A stretch of 15,111 bases of DNA, from the NCBI GenBank assembly GCA_002440665.1, contig DJUX01000054.1, positions 1-15,111 on the forward strand. Reading direction: 5' to 3'. The notes below the pieces were generated by a model. The model searched no databases and was not told the DNA's origin. It was given only the letters and a program-made list of their open reading frames with translations. Both the position numbers and the translations under genes were made by a program. The DNA is from Dechloromonas sp. UBA6271 (lineage in GTDB: Bacteria; Pseudomonadota; Gammaproteobacteria; Burkholderiales; Rhodocyclaceae). Below, one piece after another: positions 7,696-14,092 of the stretch; the stretch's first letter is position 1; each line of letters starts with the position of its first letter.

Positions 7696-7965
7696 ATGAA
7701 AAAAACCGATCTCTACAAAAACCTCGGCCTCAAAGTCGAGAGCCGCATGAAACAAGCCGGCATCCCGGATCGCTTCGCCCAAGGCGCCGTGCTCGACCGC
7801 AAGGAACAGCGCAAGCTGGACCAGGCCAAGGGGCTGATCCCGTTTGCCGTCAAGCTGGACGCCGAACTGGCCGGGGAACTGCGCGCGCTCGCCGAATCCC
7901 GCCAGACGGGTCTAAACGAACTGGTCGCCGAACTGTTGCGCAAGGGTCTGGCTGCCGGCGCCTGA
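7696..7965 (+). CDS. Small protein with ribbon-helix-helix-like C-terminus
   Basis: An 89-aa product of no named family that I recognise. The first half is basic and helical (LYKNLGLKVESRMKQAG). The second half, from about residue 48, reads as a short strand (IPFAVKLDAEL) and two helices (AGELRALAESRQT, then LNELVAELLRKGL). That is the strand-helix-helix order of ribbon-helix-helix DNA-binding proteins. It begins 39 bases after ycaO on the same strand and may be co-transcribed. No clear ribosome binding site precedes the ATG. It is convergent with the LuxR-type regulator; the GCGGC/GCCGC stem in the gap (about 7968-7983) has no T tract. Confidence 0.7.
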   Translation: MKKTDLYKNLGLKVESRMKQAGIPDRFAQGAVLDRKEQRKLDQAKGLIPFAVKLDAELAGELRALAESRQTGLNELVAELLRKGLAAGA

Positions 7966-7992
7966 GCGGCGCCCATCCGCCGCAATCCCGAA

Positions 7993-8943
7993 TTAAGCTA
8001 AATCGCGCACCACGGGAATACCAGCAATGAGACGAACAAGAGTGGCTTGGCGCTTTGTGCCGGTTTTGCTGAAGATCGAGCTGAGCTGGGTGCGCACCGT
8101 TGGCAGCCGCAAACCCTGATCCCGCGCATATTCCTCGACCGAATCACCATGACAAATAGCGCGCGCCAAACGCCCCTCGGCTGCCGATAAACCGAAGAAA
8201 TCCATCAACTGCCGCACCGTCGCAATCCGCCGCCCATCAAGTGGCGCCACTAGGCACAGGATTTCGGCAATTTTGGCGGACTCGCCAGCACCGACTGCTG
8301 ATGGTCGCTGCGGCATCCGCGTCAGCGTCAGGCTGAAACGCTTGTCAGGCTGCTCCGGAGGATGCAAAAGAATATTCGTAGTTCTCCCGGCGCCAACCGT
8401 GTCCTTGAGCGCGGAATTGAACTGCGGCTGAAAACTGGCATCCGTGCAATACAACTGACCGCCCAGGATGTGCATGACATTGCCGGTCTTGAGAAACGAC
8501 TGACCACGCTGGTCGCAATCAAGAATCCGCGCATTGTGCGACAGGACGATGGCTGCCACATGGCTGGTATGCGCCCAACTGGCAGCATGATCGGCAAACT
8601 CCCGTAGCGCCCGATAATGCATGAAGAGATTAATGATGCGGTGCCAGTTTGGCCGGTTGCTATCCAACAAGGCGCAGACGGTGCATGGATTTTCTGCAGG
8701 TTCCGGCAAATCGTTTTTCTGGCGCATCCTGCGGCACGGCGCCTTATCCAGGTTGCCATTTTTGCTCAGCGGGCAATAGGAAGGGGGATCACCAACGCCA
8801 CCCTCATCAGCCGATTCAGTACCAGATGTGGGCTGCAGCCACGCCGCGAGGGAGACAATCACCTCCGGCAGCATCTCAGGCGTCAAAATAACCTGGAATA
8901 GCTGGCCAGCTAAGCGATCAAGTTCGTGAGTTTCGTCAATCAC
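7993..8943 (-). CDS. LuxR-type helix-turn-helix transcriptional regulator
   Basis: A 316-aa protein with a C-terminal LuxR/GerE-type DNA-binding domain at about residues 250-310: FGLSAAEGRLARAI, then SVEEYARDQGL, PTVRTQLSSIFSKTGTKRQA and LVRLIAG. The N-terminal 240 residues give no recognised sensor domain but contain cysteines around 57, 70, 87 and 90 (CPLSKNG..., PCTVCALL). There is no receiver-domain Asp motif and no clear autoinducer-binding pattern. The start is a GTG at 8943 with GGGGGA a few bases upstream. Base composition is less GC-rich than ycaO. The neighbours do not reveal the target; a palindrome at 9020-9031 in its own leader could be an autoregulatory site. Confidence 0.85.
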   Translation of the reverse strand: MIDETHELDRLAGQLFQVILTPEMLPEVIVSLAAWLQPTSGTESADEGGVGDPPSYCPLSKNGNLDKAPCRRMRQKNDLPEPAENPCTVCALLDSNRPNWHRIINLFMHYRALREFADHAASWAHTSHVAAIVLSHNARILDCDQRGQSFLKTGNVMHILGGQLYCTDASFQPQFNSALKDTVGAGRTTNILLHPPEQPDKRFSLTLTRMPQRPSAVGAGESAKIAEILCLVAPLDGRRIATVRQLMDFFGLSAAEGRLARAICHGDSVEEYARDQGLRLPTVRTQLSSIFSKTGTKRQATLVRLIAGIPVVRDLA

Positions 8944-9019
8944 TCGTCCCCCGGCTTCTCTGTTGGTGAATCACCGGCTCAAGCCTCCCGAGGCTGAACG
9001 TCATACCTCTGTCGATCAT

Positions 9020-9068
9020 TCATTCGAATGATGCGTTTAGTATATGTCATGCGATAGACTGCATTGCA
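9020..9068 (-). promoter_or_regulatory. Candidate promoter and operator of the LuxR-type gene
   Basis: On the minus strand TATACT (9044-9039) is a good -10. TTGCAA lies further upstream as a partial -35, with a longer than ideal spacer of about 19. Just downstream of the -10 is TCATTCGAATGA (9020-9031), a perfect 12-bp palindrome, well placed for a repressor or autoregulator. The rest of 8944-9206 shows no gene. Confidence 0.32.
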
Positions 9069-9168
9069 AGCGAATATGTCGTCGCTATCAGCATCCCGGC
9101 CCCGACAGATCATCCTGTCAAAGCCCTCGATCTTGTTTGGCCCTTAACAGGAGAACGCAGCAAAAATT

Positions 9169-9189
9169 GTGGTCTGACCCCTATTTTTT
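9169..9189. repeat. GTGGTCTGACCCC-type dispersed motif
   Basis: GTGGTCTGACCCC followed by TATTTTTT sits just left of the first attC. As I recall, very similar strings recur many times in proteobacterial genomes, often at the edges of small transposon or repeat units. Only one copy is present here and no transposase accompanies it, so it may be a scar of a lost element. This is recall-based. Confidence 0.3.
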
Positions 9190-9206
9190 ATGAGTCGAAA
9201 AGTGCC

Positions 9207-9275
9207 GCATAACAATTGCTTCCAGCAGACCGGCGAAAAGCCCGGCTGGCGGCTGAAGCGGGTCGGTCGTTAGGC
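9207..9275 (+). other. attC: Integron attC site (left side of the cassette)
   Basis: The left core GCATAAC (9207-9213) and right core GTTAGGC (9269-9275) bracket a foldable stretch. Inside, GCTTCCAGC pairs with GCTGAAGC leaving one bulged C, the extrahelical base typical of attC sites. The start TAACAATT..TTCCAGC also resembles classical aadA-type attC sites. Recombination would cut after the G at 9269. The left core deviates from RYYYAAC at one position (A for Y). The cassette that once lay to the left is gone or unrecognisable. Confidence 0.75.
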
Positions 9276-9346
9276 GTCATAGGGAGGCAACCGTGGCTAC
9301 CCAGAGTCAATTCCGAGTTTGCGCACTCTTCTAGAGGAGAATAGTA

Positions 9347-9709
9347 ATGAGTGTTCAACTCCGCCGCATTGGTCAGGCATGCGCCATCTTTGCATCTGCG
9401 TTCTTCGTACTGCCCCTTGCGACAGCTGATGACCAGTACGTCGCAAAGCAGGACGGCCCAATCAACGTTCATTGCCGCTGCGCCGTCGCCAATCCGGGCT
9501 GTCAATCAAAAGTCTTTGATGCCATCGCCGGGCAAGAACGGTTTGAATGGACGAGCCCGGCGTCCACAAAAAAGGGGACGAAGTACAACCTCGATCATTT
9601 CTGCTATCGCAAACGCGATGTCAGTGGCGCAGGCGATGGCCTATGCTGCGAGATCCCAGGAAACGAAAAGAAGTCTGTGCAAAACCTATTTAGAGGAGAA
9701 CCAAGATAG
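9347..9709 (+). CDS. Cassette gene 1: small Cys-rich exported protein, unknown function
   Basis: A 120-aa protein of no family I recognise. Residues 1-27 form a signal peptide: basic start MSVQLRR, hydrophobic core AIFASAFFVLPL, and cleavage after ATA. The mature part holds six cysteines (43, 45, 52, 86, 100, 101), enough for three disulfides in the periplasm, including a CRC and a CC pair. AGGAG lies about 8 nt before the ATG. It starts about 70 bases into the cassette. A second protein gene follows in the same cassette. Codon use is less GC-rich than in flanking chromosomal genes, which fits acquisition by transfer. Confidence 0.7.
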   Translation: MSVQLRRIGQACAIFASAFFVLPLATADDQYVAKQDGPINVHCRCAVANPGCQSKVFDAIAGQERFEWTSPASTKKGTKYNLDHFCYRKRDVSGAGDGLCCEIPGNEKKSVQNLFRGEPR

Positions 9710-9777
9710 AGAGAATATCACGCACCCTGTATCGCCAAAATACCACACCAACCTAGCTTAAATTGAGGACTACGAAC

Positions 9778-10122
9778 ATGCGATTCAAATTCATTCTCGC
9801 TTATCTGATCCTTGCCGCGTCTACTACGCAAGCAGCTGACTTAAAGAAGTATGACGTATCAACCCGTGGCGGCAATACGGACGTCGACTACGAGTTCACG
9901 CTAGATCAGCCGGAAGTGAACACACTAGCGTCCGACACCACAAAGGCGACCTTGCTTGCGTTCTATACAGCCACACTCGGCCCTCTCGGCCCTCTTGCTG
10001 CCCAATACGTCAATGATCGAATTGCCGACGTAAAGCAGAAGGCCGGACCAAAGGGAGCGTGGGTCAAGATGACCATACGGAACGGCAGCCAACTGAAAGT
10101 CTGGGATGTGTACCCACTGTAA
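9778..10122 (+). CDS. Cassette gene 2: small exported protein, unknown function
   Basis: A 114-aa protein that I cannot assign. The signal peptide MRFKFILAYLILAASTTQA is clear. The mature part has no cysteines, a central helix around TTKATLLAFYTATLGPLGPL, and a strand-rich C-terminus ending VWDVYPL. The frame is open upstream from a TTG at 9763, but I chose the ATG at 9778 because GAGGA lies 8 nt before it and the signal peptide then begins correctly. It lies 68 bases after gene 1 and ends 5 bases before the attC core. The two exported proteins may work together or simply share a cassette. Confidence 0.72.
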   Translation: MRFKFILAYLILAASTTQAADLKKYDVSTRGGNTDVDYEFTLDQPEVNTLASDTTKATLLAFYTATLGPLGPLAAQYVNDRIADVKQKAGPKGAWVKMTIRNGSQLKVWDVYPL

Positions 10123-10127
10123 ATGAC

Positions 10128-10187
10128 GCCTAACCCCGTGTTCCAGCGGACCTACTTTCGGCAGGCCGCTGAACACGAACGTTCGGC
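10128..10187 (+). other. attC: Integron attC site (right side of the cassette)
   Basis: The left core GCCTAAC (10128-10134) matches RYYYAAC. The right core GTTCGGC (10181-10187) matches GTTRRRY except for one C. The inner arms GTGTTCCAGCGG and CCGCTGAACAC pair over 11 bases with a single bulged C, the hallmark extrahelical base. Short unpaired spacers (CCC and GAAC) separate arms and cores, and the loop has a small CCT/AGG stem. This is a well-formed 60-nt attC. Confidence 0.82.
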
Positions 10188-10260
10188 GTCATCTGTTTTG
10201 ACTCACTGGCAACGCCAAGACAGTAAATAGGGTTCCTACCTTCGAGAAAGGGGTGACGAG

Positions 10261-10344
10261 ATGTTTGACCATCACTGGCTAACAATTCACAACAAAAAGA
10301 GTCAGCTTCGCATTAATTTCCATGAGAAATCAAAGTCAAGCTAA
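10261..10344 (+). CDS. Possible 27-aa ORF after the cassette
   Basis: ATG at 10261 opens a 27-codon frame (MFDHHWLTIHNKKSQLR...) ending at TAA 10342-10344. AAAGGGG lies about 9 nt upstream, a plausible ribosome binding site. It is too short to judge by composition and I recognise no family. It may be the leftover of a second cassette, since it directly follows the second attC, or it may not be a gene. Confidence 0.22.
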   Translation: MFDHHWLTIHNKKSQLRINFHEKSKSS

Positions 10345-10355
10345 CCCCACTTAGT

Positions 10356-10418
10356 TGCTCGCCGAACACGAGAAAACTCGACCGCTCGCGGTCAACGGCT
10401 AAAACAGGCCAAAAACCG
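10356..10418 (+). pseudogene. Fragment of a second ycaO 3' end
   Basis: These 63 bases align without gaps to 7610-7672, the last codons of ycaO plus the bases after its stop, with 14 mismatches (about 78% identity). In frame they read LLAEHEKTRPLAVNG then TAA, against LLAEYEKAHPVAVDA then TGA in ycaO. Identity continues past the stop as AGGCCAAAAACC (7660-7671 and 10406-10417). The rest of this ycaO copy is absent. The fragment is either the displaced original 3' end of ycaO after an insertion, or a relic of recombination with a related strain. Confidence 0.65.
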
Positions 10419-10493
10419 CGTTCGGCAAGCTGCGCCTGTCGGCTCATGCGTTTGAACTTCTCCGCGTCGTCAATGTCATCAGGTTACTACAGG

Positions 10494-10515
10494 GGATTCC
10501 GGCAAGCCGGAATCC
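10494..10515. repeat. Perfect 10-bp hairpin in the cytochrome gene leader
   Basis: GGATTCCGGC, AA, GCCGGAATCC is a perfect inverted repeat that ends 25 bases before the cytochrome start codon. It has no T tract, so it is not a typical terminator. It could be an RNA leader hairpin, an operator, or a REP-like palindrome. The ribosome binding site GGGAGAA follows at about 10528-10534. Between 10419 and 10493 I see nothing I can name. Confidence 0.4.
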
Positions 10516-10540
10516 GTAGGGGCTGATTGGGAGAAAACGT

Positions 10541-13156
10541 ATGAAGCGTACTCTGCTGGCCGCTATAGCGGCATTTGTCACCCTTGCCGCCGGCATCGGG
10601 ATATTCCAGATTCAAGACCCGGGTTTCAGCAGCGCGCATGCTGAAAATACCCCGGCCGCCGCCGCCCCGCCGGGCAAACCGCTCCCCGAAGCTTCCATCG
10701 TCGACCAGGATGCCCCCTATTTCGAGGCCTGCGCCCGCGAGGGGCTGAACGAATCGGAATGCGTCGGGCGGCTGATCTGGTTCAAGGCCACCGGCGGCAA
10801 CGAGCGCTTCCACACCTACACCTTCCAGCAGCGCATCGGCGTCCTCGTCGACTGGTACCGCGTCCTACGCGCCGACCAGCGTGACGACCGCTTCTGGGCC
10901 TGGGGCATCATCAACGACCCGGCCTGCTGCAAGCCCGGCGCCCCCGACTGCCCGGCCAAGTCGCTTGATGAAACCTACGGTCTGGACTGGTGCCCCGGCG
11001 ACGACGTGCTGCTCAAGTACGTCGGCAAGAACGGCTATGTCGACCCGGCCTGCGGCCTCAAGGATGCCGCGCTCGACGCCGACGATCCGCACACGCAGGG
11101 CGGCAAGGTCGACCAGCGCGCCTCGCCGTGCGACCTGCGTTTCGGCACCTCGACCGGCGCCCTCGGCCTGCGCAAGTTCCCCAACCCGCGCTTCGACGCC
11201 GCCAAGTGGAAGGCGCTCAACGGTGACCTCGCCACCTGGTCCGGCTTCACTGCCGCCAAGGCCGCGACCACCGGCATCGAGTCCGACCAGCGGGTGACCA
11301 AGCTGGCCGACGCCTCGGTCGAGCCGCCTTTCCTGATCGGCACCACCTGCGGCTCCTGTCACATCGCCTTCGACCCGCTCAACCCGCCCGCCGACCCGGC
11401 GCACCCGAAGTGGGAAAACATCAAGGGCCTGATCGGCAACCAGTACACCCGCATGTCCGAACTGCTCGGCTCCGGCATGCCCAAGACCAGCCTGGAATAC
11501 CAGATGTTCGCCCACGCCCGGCCCGGCGTGACCGACACCTCGGCCATTTCGCATGACCAGATCAACAACCCGGGCACCATCAACGCCCTGATCAATGTCG
11601 CCCAGCGCCCGGTGTTCAAGGGCGAAATGGTCACCAAGTGGCGCAAGGCCACCACCTGCGGCAGTGAGAAGGACGAAGACAAGTGCTGGTGCGAACCCGG
11701 CCGCGACGGCAAGTGCTGGCAGAAGAGCACACGCGAGGACGACACGACGACGGTTTACCTCGGCGGCCAGAAGGTCGTCCTGCCTGGCGTCCATCACATA
11801 CTGAAGGGCGGTGAGGATTCGATCGGCGCCCTCGAAGCCATCCAGCGCGTCTATTTCAACATCGGCTCGTGTTCCGAGCAGTGCTGGGTCAATCACTTCG
11901 CCGACATGCGCCAGGTAGACCCGGAGCAGCGCGGTTTCGGCCAGACCTCGTTCAATATCGCCCAGTGCCGGCGCGATTGCCCGAACTTCCGGGCCGTCGA
12001 GGACCGGTTGCAGAACGTGCTCGACTTCTTCGCTTCGGCCGAATCCGACCAGACCGATCTCCAGGCCGCCCGCGCCAACCAGCGCAAGGCGAAGAATCCG
12101 GCGGCCGTCTATCTGCCGGCCGACCTCGTCGCCGACCTCGACAAGGAATTCGGCAAGGGCGCCGTCGCCCGTGGCCAAACGGTCTTCGCCGACAACTGCG
12201 CGCGCTGCCATTCGAGCATCCCGGAAAGCGCCGGCGGCAGTTTCAAGAACCGCGACTTCGCCGCCCCCAACGATGCCCATCCACGCAAGGTGCGCGCCGA
12301 TTTCCTCGGCAACGACCAGTCGACGCCGGTCACCGAGGTCGGCACCTTCCGCTGCCGCTCGCTGCACTCCAACCACAAGGCCGGCCACCTGTACATGGAA
12401 TACGCCTCCGACACCCTGCGCAAACGGCCCACGGTCGCCGACATCCCGGAGCGCAATGAGTTGAAGGACGGCGGCCGCGGCTACATGCGCAACATCTCGC
12501 TGGTCAATGTCTGGGCCACCGCCCCCTTCATGCATAACAACGCCATCGGCCCCGAGATCTGCGGCAACCCGGCCAACAAGGACAACGATTTTCACCGCGC
12601 CCGCTACGTCGACCGTGACGGCAAGCTGCTCGCCACGCAGCCCGAATGCCTGCGCTACGACCCGACGGTGGATGGCCGCTTCGAGCTTTACAAGCGTTCG
12701 ATGCACGAGCTGCTGAATCCGAAGGAACGCGGCACGAAACGCACCCTGACCAATGCCGACCTGATCATCGATGTCGGCATCCGCCCGCTTGACGGCAAGA
12801 CCGAGAAACCGCTCGGCGGCTTCGGCCAGGTCCGGATACCGGAGGGCGCCAGCGCCGGCTTCCTCAACGGGCTGCAGCACAAGCAGCTGATCGGCGACCT
12901 CTTCCTCGCCAAGCGCGATCCTGCGAAGCTGGAAGCCGCCGGCAAGAAGGCCCAGGTGGCGACGCTGCAGGCCATCGCCGACGAAGTGCTCAAGCACCCG
13001 GCCCGCTTCGTCGACATCCTGCGCGAACAGCGGGATTTCCTCAGCGCCAATTACGAAACCTGCACCGAGGAAATCGAGAACGGCGGCCACCGCTTCGGCG
13101 AAGACCTGTCCGATGCCGACAAGAAGGCGCTCACCGCCTTCCTCGCCACGCTCTAA
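10541..13156 (+). CDS. Large exported di-heme c-type cytochrome, MauG/RoxA-like
   Basis: An 871-aa protein with an N-terminal signal or anchor segment (MKRTLLAAIAAFVTLAAGIG; cleavage plausible after SAHA at 34). Two c-type heme sites are present: CGSCH at 270-274 and CARCH at 553-557. Downstream, VWATAPFMHNNAIG (657-670) matches the 'WATAPFLHNGS' signature shared by di-heme peroxidases, MauG and rubber oxygenases (RoxA/LatA). HELLNPKER near 722-730 fits the next conserved step. The heme sites are 283 residues apart, wider than I expect for simple di-heme peroxidases, with a Cys-rich insert at about 370-480. Besides the four heme cysteines there are 20 more, probably disulfides, which is unusual. 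It should act in the periplasm or outside the cell as an oxidase, peroxidase or oxygenase; the substrate is unknown. GGGAGAA precedes the ATG. Two more exported-protein genes follow closely. Confidence 0.85.
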   Translation: MKRTLLAAIAAFVTLAAGIGIFQIQDPGFSSAHAENTPAAAAPPGKPLPEASIVDQDAPYFEACAREGLNESECVGRLIWFKATGGNERFHTYTFQQRIGVLVDWYRVLRADQRDDRFWAWGIINDPACCKPGAPDCPAKSLDETYGLDWCPGDDVLLKYVGKNGYVDPACGLKDAALDADDPHTQGGKVDQRASPCDLRFGTSTGALGLRKFPNPRFDAAKWKALNGDLATWSGFTAAKAATTGIESDQRVTKLADASVEPPFLIGTTCGSCHIAFDPLNPPADPAHPKWENIKGLIGNQYTRMSELLGSGMPKTSLEYQMFAHARPGVTDTSAISHDQINNPGTINALINVAQRPVFKGEMVTKWRKATTCGSEKDEDKCWCEPGRDGKCWQKSTREDDTTTVYLGGQKVVLPGVHHILKGGEDSIGALEAIQRVYFNIGSCSEQCWVNHFADMRQVDPEQRGFGQTSFNIAQCRRDCPNFRAVEDRLQNVLDFFASAESDQTDLQAARANQRKAKNPAAVYLPADLVADLDKEFGKGAVARGQTVFADNCARCHSSIPESAGGSFKNRDFAAPNDAHPRKVRADFLGNDQSTPVTEVGTFRCRSLHSNHKAGHLYMEYASDTLRKRPTVADIPERNELKDGGRGYMRNISLVNVWATAPFMHNNAIGPEICGNPANKDNDFHRARYVDRDGKLLATQPECLRYDPTVDGRFELYKRSMHELLNPKERGTKRTLTNADLIIDVGIRPLDGKTEKPLGGFGQVRIPEGASAGFLNGLQHKQLIGDLFLAKRDPAKLEAAGKKAQVATLQAIADEVLKHPARFVDILREQRDFLSANYETCTEEIENGGHRFGEDLSDADKKALTAFLATL

Positions 13157-13170
13157 GGGAGGGGATCACC

Positions 13171-14070
13171 ATGCGACTGCCGCCCACCTTCACCCCGCGC
13201 ACCGGCCTGATCATCCTCGCCGCCCTCGTCCTCGCCGCCTGCGGCAAGCCGGAACCGCCCAACATCGGCTTCGCCCCCTACGACAAGAATTACCAGTCCA
13301 AGATGGACCTCGCCCAGGTTGACTACAAGTACCCCATCGCCCCGGCCGAACTGGCGAAAATCACGCCCGACTGGCTGGCCAAGCTCGATCAGGAACAGCT
13401 CGACCAGATCTACGCCCGCCTGCCCGCCGGCCCCATCCCCGACGGCGCCTTCGACGGCCGCATCCTGCTGCCGCGCGGCGAGAGCGGCAAGTTCCGGCTG
13501 TCCGAAATCGTCGGCGGCTTCACCGGCACGGCCTTGCATCTCAAGGGCCTGGTCATCGAGGACATCGGCGAAACGCTGTGGCGCGGCAAGGTCTTCTTCC
13601 GTGACGAACGGGTGCTCAGGAACCGCATCGAGGATCTGTCGCTCCTGAAGAAAGTCGGGCTGGTCGAAGGCGAGCCGAAGAAGATGAGCTACGGCGGCAA
13701 GGAAACCTGGCTGCTCTTCCCGGCCAAGCTCTACTGCGGCCAGAGCCTGCTCGACGCGCGCCGCGAGTCGATCATCATCGATTATTTCTTCAGCGACGAA
13801 ATCCCCGGCTATCAGGAAAGCCCCGACTTCCTGGCCGGCCGCCGCGGCCTCAAGGTGCGCGACGAGATCCGCATGATCCGCCCCGGCCTCTACCTCGGCC
13901 GTGCCTACCTCGACCGTGGCTTCGCCTTGAATTTCACCCTTTACAACAAGGCCACCGACGACAAGGCGCGCGAGGAATTCGTCAAGACCGGCAAGGTGCA
14001 GGAAGACTGCTGGCCCGGCACGCAGGCCCGCACCGTCGTCGCCGCGGCCACCGCCAAGGCGGCGTACTGA
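13171..14070 (+). CDS. Predicted lipoprotein of unknown function
   Basis: A 299-aa protein with a lipoprotein signal: hydrophobic LIILAALVL, then lipobox LAAC with Cys24, followed by GKPEPP. It should be anchored in the inner or outer membrane, facing the periplasm. I recognise no family. The mature part is mixed alpha/beta, with a strand-rich middle (GKFRLSEIVGGFTGTALHL) and a C-terminal part GLKVRDEIRMIRPGLYLGRA then FALNFTLYN that looks like a beta-barrel or lipocalin-like fold. Only two cysteines remain after the lipid Cys. GGGAGGGG lies just before the ATG and the gap to the cytochrome gene is only 14 bases, so the two are almost certainly co-transcribed. It may hold the cytochrome or its substrate at the membrane. 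Confidence 0.8.
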   Translation: MRLPPTFTPRTGLIILAALVLAACGKPEPPNIGFAPYDKNYQSKMDLAQVDYKYPIAPAELAKITPDWLAKLDQEQLDQIYARLPAGPIPDGAFDGRILLPRGESGKFRLSEIVGGFTGTALHLKGLVIEDIGETLWRGKVFFRDERVLRNRIEDLSLLKKVGLVEGEPKKMSYGGKETWLLFPAKLYCGQSLLDARRESIIIDYFFSDEIPGYQESPDFLAGRRGLKVRDEIRMIRPGLYLGRAYLDRGFALNFTLYNKATDDKAREEFVKTGKVQEDCWPGTQARTVVAAATAKAAY

Positions 14071-14092
14071 AAGCCGGCAATGGAAGCCCGCC

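Larger units (their letters stand above)
9270..10181 (+). mobile_element. Integron gene cassette, 912 bp, with two secreted-protein genes
   Basis: The cassette runs from the cut in the first attC (TTAGGC) to the cut in the second attC. GTTAGGCGTCAT at 9269-9280 is the exact reverse complement of ATGACGCCTAAC at 10123-10134. That is expected when both arms come from the same circularised cassette. The two genes point in the usual direction, toward the attC at their 3' end. The second gene ends only 5 bases before the attC core. No intI integrase or attI is in the window, so this is an orphan cassette, or the edge of an array cut off by later rearrangement. Confidence 0.72.

Noticed and set aside
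5920..7965. YcaO plus a small downstream protein as a RiPP (azoline or thioamide peptide) cluster
   Set aside because: The YcaO aligns along its whole length with the E. coli housekeeping type, and the 89-aa neighbour lacks a leader/core peptide layout and has no Cys/Ser/Thr-rich core.
7967..7984. GCGGC/GCCGC stem between the convergent RHH-like and LuxR-type genes as a bidirectional terminator
   Set aside because: Only five base pairs and no T tract on either strand, so it was not listed as a terminator.
7203..8030. 275-codon plus-strand frame bridging ycaO and the LuxR-type gene
   Set aside because: It is Arg/Pro-rich, out of frame with ycaO and the RHH-like gene, and has no recognisable domain; it is a frame shadow.
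9188..9505. 105-aa minus-strand frame across the first attC
   Set aside because: It runs antisense through the attC and cassette gene 1, which has a clear signal peptide and ribosome binding site.
10865..13090. 741-codon open frame on the minus strand
   Set aside because: It is antisense to the di-heme cytochrome, whose heme motifs and signal peptide prove the plus strand. Long antisense frames are expected at this GC content.
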